From: Cladosporium sp. IMV 00045
Lineage: Eukaryota; Ascomycota; Dothideomycetes; Cladosporiales; Cladosporiaceae
DNA length: 20,540 nt
Assembly: GCA_001931905.2 (NCBI GenBank)
Contig: MSJI02000088.1
Span: forward strand, 1-20,540
Direction of reading: 5' to 3'
Shown here: in pieces, positions 10,989 to 18,912 of the stretch
How the letters are laid out: every line of letters begins with the position of its first letter
How positions within the stretch are numbered: position 1 is the stretch's first letter
Program-made: the position numbers and the translations under genes
The notes under the pieces: model-generated
Databases searched by the model: none
What the model saw: the letters and a program-made list of their open reading frames with translations, nothing else
What the model was told of the DNA's origin: nothing

Positions 10989-11390
10989 AAAGGTTGGCTA
11001 TTCTGCAACCGAGGCAGTTAGAGATCGTCTAGGTGGCTTTCTCGTATTGTTACCTCAGCGCGTTTCGTGTTGGTGGCATCCAAGGTGGCGGTCGCCCTGA
11101 GTTTCGTGGCGTAGTCCTACTATACAGCGAGTTCAGCTGCACGGCAAATGAACACTGCAACGGCGGATCGCTGTCCGAACCCCGAAAGAGGGAAGATTGA
11201 CAGATTGGCTCGCATACACGTCGGTAAGTATATTGTCTGCGCGCAAGCGATAATCTAAACGAAACAACATTCAGGCGATATGATCATTCGACCAAAGAAT
11301 CGATTAACAGCTCGGGGACGTAAATGCTAATGTTCCCGTGACCGTTCCTTAAGCATTCTCATTGAAGTCTTGATGTCCCACCAAGGATCG

Positions 11391-11405
11391 AGCCCTAATA
11401 GGGCT
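11391..11405 (-). other. Small hairpin just after the agmatinase stop
   Basis: The minus strand reads AGCCCT-ATT-AGGGCT, a 6-bp perfect stem with a 3-nt loop, starting 2 nt after the TAA at 11410-11408. It would sit at the start of the 3' UTR. Function unknown; such short stems arise by chance. Confidence 0.35.
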
Positions 11406-11407
11406 TC

Positions 11408-12954
11408 TTAAATGTCTTCCTTAAAGCCATCCTTCACCGGGAGTGACATGGGACCGGACTTCACCATCAATGTCATGACTTCGTACAGGACATCTGCGGC
11501 GGCCTGGAAGAAGTTAGTACCAGATACTGCAGCACTGACTCTTGAGTACATACCATGGTGGTCAGCTCGGCATTTGTGTCGTAGGCGGGAGCAACCTCGA
11601 CAATGTCTGCACCAGCGAAGTTGATGCCTTCAAGGCCACGGATGATGGTACGGATCTCGCGAGTGCTGGATTCTAGGTAAGCTTCTCTTCACGCCAAAAT
11701 TGGATTTTCCCGTGACCTACGACCATCCACCAGTCTCGGGTGTACCAGTTCCCTACAAAAACCATCAGCTCTGTTGTCGCATACGATCGCATTCAACCTA
11801 CGGGAGCAAACGCCGGATCAATCGAATCGATGTCGATGGACAGGTAAACCGGGCTATTGTCACCTGGAGAGCATGTCAGACCTTCGACCTTTTATCGCGA
11901 TATCGCAAGTCCACTCACCAACACGCTCGTGAATCTTCTTGATGATACCTTCAGTGCCAATCTCGTCGATAGCTCTTGCCTCGATGATCTCGAACCCAAC
12001 ATAACCATCGTTGTCATAATCGGACGGTCCACTCAAAGTGGTGCGAATACCCGCATGGATGTTGGTGTCATTCTTGAGAAGACCTTCCATGGCTGCGTGA
12101 TAGAAGTATGTTCCGTGGTTGATGCTTGCAACCTTGGAGGGAGCACCACCGAAGACCTTGGGCTTCCAGGTATCGAGGTGAGAATCGAAGTGGATGACCG
12201 TGATGGGGCCGTAGGCACGGTTCAGGGAGCGCAGCAGAGGAAGGGTAATCGAGTGGTCGCCGCCCATGGTGATGACGCGAGGCAAGGTCCTGCCATGCTT
12301 GGACAGGCCGTCGGCTTCGGCATTGGTATGCGGGTCGCGCATGAGGACGCTGTTGTGGCCTTCTTCGATCTGCTGGATTGCCCACTTGGGGTCGTATCTA
12401 GTGGATTTTAGCATTGGAACAGATCGACGGCCGGACTTGACTTACGAGGTCACTGGGACATCACCACAGTCGATCACCTTCGCCCAGCTGTTGAATGGGT
12501 TGGCGGCAAGCGGGACGTTGTACCCTCCGCTGAAAGGCGAGACGATTAGCTGGCGCATCTCACATTTCGAAGTGAGACAACTTACTAAAGATTGAGGCGG
12601 CGACTTCCTTGCCTAATACCTTGGGGCCCGAAACGCGCACCGGGTCGGTAAGAAGTGCTGGTGTCATGCGGTGCACCCAGGAAAGCAATGTCGTATTTGA
12701 CGTTGTCAGTCGCTAAGCAGGGTGAGTACTGAAGTCTGCCAAAGGTACTGATTCCAGAAAAGACAGAGTCCGCCTACGGAAGTCAGCCAATTCCAAAGAT
12801 CTAGAGTTACAACAAATACCTGAGTACCACCGTCTCCCGGCAACGTGTTGTACCAGAGACCTTGGAGCGGTCCCTCAATGGGAGTCTGTTCGTGGTGAGC
12901 ATGAGACCATGCTGAGCCAACGAGCGCGGCGGATGCGGCAATGAATTTCATCAT
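11408..12954 (-). CDS. Agmatinase (ureohydrolase) with a signal peptide, 8 exons
   Basis: Exons (reading down): 12954-12820, 12773-12586, 12529-12446, 12397-11919, 11863-11802, 11752-11721, 11665-11554 and 11503-11408; 395 residues. All seven introns are 46-56 nt GT-AG, and every junction restores family sequence. The enzyme class hydrolyses agmatine to putrescine and urea. The dinuclear Mn site is complete: GGDHS (His184), HFDSHLD (Asp207, His209, Asp211) and SIDIDSIDP (Asp306, Asp308). [18 protein letters not shown] and [16 protein letters not shown] are also family hallmarks. Residues 1-19 ([19 protein letters not shown]) form a signal peptide, so the product should be secreted or vacuolar, unlike bacterial SpeB. 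Two adjacent ATGs begin it; the open frame runs upstream only from a TTG. One exon is just 32 nt. Another guanidino substrate is possible; substrate is inferred from motifs. Confidence 0.92.
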
Positions 12955-13289
12955 GATGGAATAGATGAAGCTTGACGACTTGATACAGAGCTCCAATGGC
13001 GAGGGAACGAGAACCCTTTATTTGGATCGAGCATCTTTCTGGAATCCGTCACCGCGCCGTTCTGCGCAAACGATGACACGCTTTGTTTACTAAGTACCTA
13101 GAAACGAGGAAAAGCTCCAGAACGATGCGCCATGTCATCATTTGGCCGCATTGCTATCCGGCATACTAGCTTGCCTGGCGATAGGCGAGGAGATGGTCTG
13201 GAGATGCAGCTCTCGGGCTTGGAAGTGATGTCGACGACAGCTACTTGACAGCTCCACCTTCTGCTTGCAGAGATGATCGATCAGTGTTC

Positions 13290-13405
13290 TTCGCATCCGC
13301 GGGTCCCGAGTTTATCGTCGGTGTTCGTTGTTGTCGTCAAGTAAGAGATCAAAGATAAGAAGTTGGTCCACAGGCTTCATACGATATGCGGATGCGGATC
13401 TAACG
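13290..13405. repeat. Diverged duplicated element, copy A
   Basis: Copy A (116 nt) aligns with copy B at 13472-13607, 182 nt away. Shared blocks in the same order are TTCGCAT-x-CGCGGG-x-CCCGA, CGTTGTTGT, TCAAAGATAAGA (identical 12-mer at 13349-13360) and a GCAGATGC/GCGGATGC block followed by AGATCTGACG/GGATCTAACG. The 12-mer contains AGATAAG, a GATA-factor site. Confidence 0.6.
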
Positions 13406-13439
13406 ATCGAGTGTTGTGTAGGAAGATAGGGACCACGAA

Positions 13440-13455
13440 CTCCATGATCATGGAG
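13440..13455. repeat. 16-bp perfect palindrome CTCCATGATCATGGAG
   Basis: A perfect inverted repeat with no spacer, sitting between duplicated copies A and B upstream of the agmatinase gene. It may be a dimeric factor site; no known factor is assigned. Confidence 0.6.
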
Positions 13456-13471
13456 ACCATCACCCCACACC

Positions 13472-13607
13472 TTCGCATGCGCGGGCCCCGAATCCTTAGT
13501 CGATACACAATCGTTGTTGTTGGTCATCGCTGAAGAATAGGTCAAAGATAAGATGCCGGCGCACTAGACAAGGGTAGCTCCACGTGGCTGCAGATGCAGA
13601 TCTGACG
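13472..13607. repeat. Diverged duplicated element, copy B
   Basis: Copy B (136 nt) is longer than copy A mainly in the segment after the GATA core. It keeps the identical TCAAAGATAAGA 12-mer at 13542-13553. It lies about 145 nt beyond the MATE stop, so it may be transcribed in that gene's 3' UTR. Confidence 0.6.
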
Positions 13608-13752
13608 TACCGGCATTGAATTTTTGAGGGAATTATTTTGTTTATGGACGATCCGTACAAGCTGAGGTGGTTAATGTTTGCAAATGAAATTGTTCGAGTG
13701 CAGGGAAAAATTTCGCATTGAGAGTATGTATATGTGATTCTATGGCAATCGA

Positions 13753-15312
13753 TCAAACCGCACTTTCCTCTATTTCCGGTCCATGATCCATTCGCTTGAA
13801 TGCATTCTCGACCTGCTTGTTCCAGTTGCTGAAATAAACAATTGCCCATTCGGCAAACCCAACGAGGTATAGAGCAATGCATTGCCCAACCCATAGACCA
13901 GCCAGACCCCAGCCGTTGAAAGCCAACCAGACACCCAATGGCAAAGCACCAAAATAGTAGCTTACGAGATTTACCGCTGCTCCGACATGCTGGCGACCCA
14001 TGCCTCGTAGAGATCCACCACAGCTTCCATTGAGGCCATCTGCGATCTGGAAGAGGGCCACGTACGGTAATACCTCCGCAGTCAGGCGGACAACTTGATC
14101 GTCGTCATTGAAGATTCGCCCAAAGTGGTCTCGCGTGCCCATCAAGACTGCTAGAACAAGTGCGCCCAAGAACATTGAGAGCCATGCTGCTGTATTTGCA
14201 GCTCGCTTCGCCCCGATTGGGTCGCGAGCACCCAAAAGGTTCCCAACTCTTGCACTGGCAGAGACGCCTAGTCCAAAAGGTATAGTGTTGAGGACTTGGT
14301 CTGCAGTCATGATACAAGATTGCGCTGCCAGAGAGAGGGATCCCAGGTTTCCAGCAGCAATGGCCACAATCTCAAACGCCCACCATTCAGTCCCAACATG
14401 CACCACACCAAGTGCCGCGATGCGAGCAAATGTCCCAATGTTCTCCATCGACTTCTTGTCCCATCCGCCCCAACATTCCCAGCCACTTACAAAGCGCGTG
14501 TAAGCCAACAAGAGGAAGAAGCTCAGCCAGTAGGAAATGCCAGTCGCCAAAGGCGCTCCGAGAAGTCCCATGTCGAACGTGTAGATAAACAAGAAATTCA
14601 GCCCTGCGTTGATGGGCGATGTGATGAGCAGAACGTAAGTTCCAGGTCTCATGATCCCTTGTGCCTGGAGATACTTCTTCAAGCATTCGAAGAAGATGTA
14701 TCCAAGCCCACCAGGAAGTAGGACCTGAAGAAATCTTGCACCGTCACGCGCGATGAACTCTTCCTGACCGAGAGCTCGAAAGACAGGACCAGCAAGAAGC
14801 CAAAGAATGGCCACTGGTACATAGAAAAGACTTAGAACCAGGAACGCCCTCTGCAGGATGATGCCTAGATCATGCTTGTTCTTTCCTCCAGTGAAAGATG
14901 CACTGGCAAGTGTATCAATCGCAGTAGTGCCGCCCATGCCTATGAGCCATGCTGTACACATGGCCCACATGTAGCAGAAGGCGGAAACAGCGAGCGCTTC
15001 AGGCCCCAGACGACCAACGATCAGCACGGAGATCGTTTGCAGCGAATTTTGCAAAGTATAGGCCAAAATCACCGGAATGGATCCCTTGAACAGGATCCAG
15101 AACTCGTGTGCGACGAGCCAGGTCTCTGTCTTTCCACCTGTACCAGAAATGTAGGCTTCATCCGTGGTGGGATCATTGAGTATTTCTGAGGTCAAAAGCG
15201 AGGTGCGTTCGTCCGCTGTTTCGTGTCGGTTGTCGGTCCTGTTCGTGCCGCCTCGAAGGAGGCTTGATAGCCACGACATAACGCCATCCTGCTCTTTCTG
15301 CTTCAAGTTCAT
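13753..15312 (-). CDS. MATE-family multidrug/metabolite exporter
   Basis: Intronless, 519 residues with about 12 membrane segments in two MatE halves (roughly residues 75-240 and 295-460) after a 70-residue polar N-terminus. Family marks include the AIDTLASASFTGGK loop after TM2, SARVGNLLGARDPIGAKR in the second half, and GLWVGQCIALYLVG near the end. Fungal relatives such as yeast Erc1-type proteins are proton- or cation-coupled exporters, typically vacuolar or plasma membrane; the substrate here is unknown. The start is the ATG at 15312; a second in-frame ATG at 15279 (Met12, before SWLSSLL) is an alternative. It is divergent from the APC permease across a 1.34 kb shared upstream region, so the two could be co-regulated. 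Confidence 0.93.
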   Translation of the reverse strand: MNLKQKEQDGVMSWLSSLLRGGTNRTDNRHETADERTSLLTSEILNDPTTDEAYISGTGGKTETWLVAHEFWILFKGSIPVILAYTLQNSLQTISVLIVGRLGPEALAVSAFCYMWAMCTAWLIGMGGTTAIDTLASASFTGGKNKHDLGIILQRAFLVLSLFYVPVAILWLLAGPVFRALGQEEFIARDGARFLQVLLPGGLGYIFFECLKKYLQAQGIMRPGTYVLLITSPINAGLNFLFIYTFDMGLLGAPLATGISYWLSFFLLLAYTRFVSGWECWGGWDKKSMENIGTFARIAALGVVHVGTEWWAFEIVAIAAGNLGSLSLAAQSCIMTADQVLNTIPFGLGVSASARVGNLLGARDPIGAKRAANTAAWLSMFLGALVLAVLMGTRDHFGRIFNDDDQVVRLTAEVLPYVALFQIADGLNGSCGGSLRGMGRQHVGAAVNLVSYYFGALPLGVWLAFNGWGLAGLWVGQCIALYLVGFAEWAIVYFSNWNKQVENAFKRMDHGPEIEESAV

Positions 15313-16654
15313 TTCTGAAATGATTCGGCGAAAAGTGATTTGTGAATCTTGACCATAAAAGCGATGGACTTGCCTTGTTCTTCAGTATCCTGCCATGAAG
15401 AGGGCCCACCAATTGTTCGAACTATCACTGCAGCCCGCCGGCCACAAAGCCCTTCGCGCAACAATGGCGTAAGCTCCATTACCTAAATGAAGGCGAAGGC
15501 GACTTTCACAACGAGTATGCACCCTTATCTATCGTAAGAGGTCATTCTTGAAGGTTACATTCTTCGGGGTCCGAAAAATCCGAACTGTTGACGTGAAAAA
15601 CTGCCTACCTCTTGCAGCTGGCCGCTGCCCGACGGGTGAAGTGGGCATCGAGAGCGTATACGCATTGCGATAGGCCTGCGGGTCTTCATGCATCCTTATC
15701 GTCAAGCTGTTCGAATTACTAGGATGAGTAGACGTGCGGTCTTCGGTCTAAGCGGCTACACGGTGGAGACGCCAATGCACGGTCCACGAGAAGCATGTGC
15801 GTGGGGAGAGTTTCGGGTATCGTAACCATTGGTCTCTTCACGACAGTGGAAATAATGCATGGCTCGAACGATCGAAAAGGTCGAAAGACTGCCCTACTAC
15901 TAGGTGTGGTCCAATCAAACGAAGTGGGCTCGTGGTAGCTATCTCGGCGAGGAGAACTTCTCCTCGCCGCACGTCAACCATGTGATTGGTCTTCGGCGAC
16001 AAAGAGAAAAGGCCATAGACTATTGAACCCGAGTCAAGGCTTGAGATTTTTTGTTTGGGCTGCATTGAGGCTACTGTCGATCGTTTGGTCATAGCGACCG
16101 CTTCGGGCGTATCGATTAATTGTGAACACCTTCCTCAGGAATTGAGAGCACCAGATCGAGTCTGACATCGACCCGGTCTTGACTTTCTTTGACGTGGCCG
16201 TCAAACGTATCTGGCATCGTTGCATGTGTTAGATCGCCACCCTGCAGACATAATGGAGGCCCCCAAGCGATCACGCCTCGTGGCGGCTGAAGACCAGCAT
16301 CGTCCCCCCGAGCAAAATCTCTTATCGGCGCCAATGAGACGACGAGGAGACAGCTATGCTCGATAGATTGTAGCCACACCAGCTACCGACGAACATATGG
16401 AGATCGATGCATGTCTGATCCCATGTGCATGGAAGCTATCTGACGACGCAATCAATCGCTCAGTTGCGGCAGATTTAATGTTGTTTTAGTCACTATCACT
16501 GGACAGCTCGTGGCTGCCCTTGTTCGAGACAAGCCCTGTATGGCGTCTTTTGGATCAGCTTGCATATGCGCGTTTTTATATTTTTCTGTGATATCACCTT
16601 TCTTTCTTGGTGTTTCTGTACTGTCTTTGAGTCTTCAATTGGAGCACCGCAATC
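15313..16654. promoter_or_regulatory. Divergent promoter region between MATE and APC permease genes
   Basis: No credible gene is present in these 1342 nt; open frames such as 16116-16379 (minus) have no recognisable domain. The region contains a 25-bp palindrome (15945-15969) and three CCAAT boxes: ATTGG at 15828-15832, CCAAT at 15911-15915 and ATTGG at 15985-15989. Close to the APC start there is a T-rich tract (16571-16620) with a GTGATATCAC palindrome at 16588-16597. Confidence 0.5.
15945..15969. promoter_or_regulatory. 25-bp palindrome with 12-bp perfect arms
   Basis: The left arm CGGCGAGGAGAA is followed by a single C and then the exact reverse complement. The outer CGG...CCG triplets resemble those bound by Zn2Cys6 factors, but the spacing (19 nt) is unusually long. 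CCAAT boxes lie 29 nt to the left and 15 nt to the right. It could be an operator-like site for the divergent genes or a cruciform or hairpin. Function not known. Confidence 0.6.
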
Positions 16655-18407
16655 ATGGAACTATCGTCATCCCAAGAAAAGAAGGTCTCGTTCGATGCAC
16701 CGCGCAAAGACCCAATTGCCACGCCTGGTACTGTTCAAGACATCGCAGACAGGCGCACTTCAATTGTTAGCAAAGAGGGGGAAATCATAAATGCTTCTGG
16801 ACACCGCGATCAGCTCCAACGACAATATGGCCTCCTCTCGATCTGTGGACTGGCCCTTAACATCAACTCAGCCTGGATCGTCTTCGGTGGCTCATTGACA
16901 ATCTCCGTTCTCAATGGTGGACCTCCCGGAATTCTGTACGAGTTTATCGTCGCTGTGGTTTTCTACAGCTTCATCGCTGCTTCGATCGCAGAGCTCGCCT
17001 CCAGCATGCCTTCTTCAGGTGGCGTATACCACTGGGCATCAGTCACCCCGGGAGTGAATTGGGGTCGCAGCATCGGTTTCTTCTGTGGAGCACTCAATTT
17101 CTTTGGTTGGATTTTTGACATGGCCTCGGTCATCTCCATCCCAGCCAACGTTACGGCCCAGTTGTATGCGATCTACAATCCAGAGTTCGTGTTCGAGCCG
17201 TGGCACTCATATGTCGCTTTTGTCCTCATCACCTGGATCTGTACGGTATTCGTCATTTTCGGCAACAAATTGATCTCCTATTTGCAATACGTCGGCATGT
17301 CCCTGATCATCTTCGGTGGCTTGGTCACCATTATTGTGGTGGCTGCTATGCCAACACAGCATGCAAGCAACTCTTTTGTTTGGAGAGACTTCCAGAATGA
17401 AACGGGATGGAACAATGGTGTCTGCTTCTTAGCCGGTGTTCTCAATGGCGCTTTCGCGATCGGTAATGCAAGGTGATCTTTAAAGCGGCAGAATCAAGTG
17501 CTGACCAGTCTGATCAGGTACACCCGATGCGGTCACGCATATGGCTGAAGGTAGGTCATCGCGTTGAATTGAATATTGCCGAAAGCATGATGCTGACTTC
17601 GATCCAGAGCTCCCAAATCCGAGGGTTGACCTACCCAAAGCTGTTCTGGCTCAGATTGGTCTTGGTTTCTTGACCGCGCTTTGCTACGCCATCACGATTC
17701 TGTATGGTATCAGCGACTTGGATGCCGTCGTCAACAGCGACGGTTCTTTCCCGCTCGCCGAAGTCTACAGACAGGCCACTGGAAGCGATGCCGCCACGTT
17801 CGGCTTGCTGTTCATCGTTCTGCTGAACATGCTGGTCTGTAATATTACCACGATCACCATGGTCGGACGCCTCTTCTGGGTGCTTGCAAGAGACAATGCC
17901 ACGCCATTTTCAGGTCTGTTCTCGCAGGTCAACGAAGGCTTGTCTTGCCCGATTCCAGCGACCATCTTGTGTGCAGTACTGTGCACTGCTGTTGGTGCCA
18001 TCCAGCTTGGCTCAGCTACTGCGTTCAACAGCTTGGTCGGCTCGTTCATCATTCTCACAACTGGGAGCTACCTCCTTGCAATACTGCCACACCTCCTCAC
18101 CGGCCGTAAAAACGCCCCAAAAGGTCCTTTCTGGATGGGAGACTTCGGCTTCGTGGTTAATGGAGCAGCCTGCCTCTTGATCGTGTTCTTCAATGTCTTC
18201 TTTTGCTTCCCCTACGCCTACCCTGTGGACCCAATATCAGCGATGAACTGTGAGTATGACTGTCTCAAATATCAGGCTGAATAACACTGACAGCTTCCAG
18301 GGAATTCTGTGATTCTTGTCGGAGTCTGTGTGCTCACCGCGATCTGGTGGGTTATTCATTCGAGGAAACATTACGATGGGCCAAAACTTGCCTCAGTTTA
18401 TCATTAA
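16655..18407 (+). CDS. APC-superfamily permease (amino acid/GABA/choline type), 4 exons
   Basis: Exons 16655-17462, 17518-17550, 17608-18249 and 18301-18407; 529 residues. Introns are 55, 57 and 51 nt; the second exon is only 33 nt and encodes the conserved GTPDAVTHMAEE motif across its junctions. About 12 membrane segments follow a polar N-terminus of about 55 residues. Marks include the SAWIVFGGSL segment of TM1, ELASSMPSSGGVYHWAS between TM2 and TM3, and NPRVDLPKAV after the third junction. The family imports amino acids, GABA, polyamines or choline at the plasma membrane. The sequence looks closest to the fungal Hnm1/Uga4-like branch, but the substrate cannot be fixed. Every splice junction restores reading frame and homology, and the protein ends YDGPKLASVYH. 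Confidence 0.92.
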
Positions 18408-18912
18408 AGTGCTTAATGAATGGACGTTGAAATGATTTCTTGGATTTGTTAGCAGGGACGTCTTCTTTTCACTATGACTTAAAGTGTGTGCATCTGTAAA
18501 AGACTCCATGAACGCTTCTCGAAATCAATACCTAATGTTGTACGAGTGTAGCTTGGTAGTCTGCCGACATGCCATTGGAGACAGCTCCGTCTTGTCTTCG
18601 GTAGAGTCGCGCTGTCAAGAAAGTGTAATTATGATGCTGGAGCCGTGAATGGGGTTCTTTGGCCCGTGCGAGGGCTGGTTCGATCGGCAGGTATGTCTCG
18701 CATGCCGCGTGGTTGCGCAGCCATTCCTGGGTTCTAAGGTATCATGGTGATCTTGTATCGAACTTCCTATTGCTGAACATATCCTGAGAACAACTTCTTT
18801 GCTCCCTTTGCAGTTCCTGCCCAGACAGCCCACCAATCTTGACCAGGGACCCCGCTGCCTCACGTCATACGACTGCATCCTCCTCTCGCCATGTCATACG
18901 GCTCATAGCAGC
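18408..18912 (+). promoter_or_regulatory. Intergenic region: APC 3' end and sensor-kinase promoter
   Basis: About 500 nt between two plus-strand genes. The first part is AT-rich and probably 3' UTR. The part before 18913 is CT-rich with a short upstream ORF (18891-18908). No gene, tRNA or longer repeat is seen. Confidence 0.5.
18891..18908 (+). promoter_or_regulatory. Five-codon upstream ORF before the sensor-kinase start
   Basis: An ATG in a good context (TCGCC-ATG-T) opens a five-codon frame (MSYGS) that stops at TAG, only 4 nt before the main ATG at 18913. If the leader includes it, ribosomes would have almost no distance to reinitiate, so it could dampen translation. Depends on the unknown transcription start. 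Confidence 0.4.

Larger units (their letters stand above)
10668..11407 (-). promoter_or_regulatory. Intergenic region and promoter of the sugar permease
   Basis: This 740-nt stretch lies between the permease start and the agmatinase stop, both on the minus strand. It contains no credible gene. It holds the CreA-type palindrome at 10977-10988, a further GCGGGG (SYGGRG match) at 10829-10834 and the hairpin at 11391-11405. No TATA box could be assigned with confidence. Confidence 0.5.
12955..13752 (-). promoter_or_regulatory. Agmatinase promoter and MATE 3' region
   Basis: This 800-nt region separates two minus-strand genes. It should hold the MATE 3' UTR (right) and the agmatinase promoter (left). 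An AT-rich CCAAATAAAGG element (minus strand, around 13024-13014) lies about 60 nt upstream of the agmatinase ATG and could act as a TATA-like element. A diverged duplication and a 16-bp palindrome occupy 13290-13607. No credible gene is seen, although a 71-codon ATG frame (13527-13312, minus) exists. Confidence 0.5.

Noticed and set aside
11371..11405. Possible tRNA because of a GATCGAGCCC stretch resembling a B box
   Set aside because: The T-arm stem does not pair over five bases, and no matching acceptor or anticodon arm is found nearby.
13312..13527. 71-codon minus-strand ATG frame in the agmatinase promoter
   Set aside because: It spans the duplicated element and palindrome, and copies A and B are not read in the same frame within it; no evidence that it is a gene by itself.
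8908..18407. Biosynthetic gene cluster made of MFS, agmatinase, MATE and APC genes
   Set aside because: No backbone synthase, tailoring enzyme or pathway regulator is present; these are common transport and nitrogen-metabolism genes whose adjacency may be chance.
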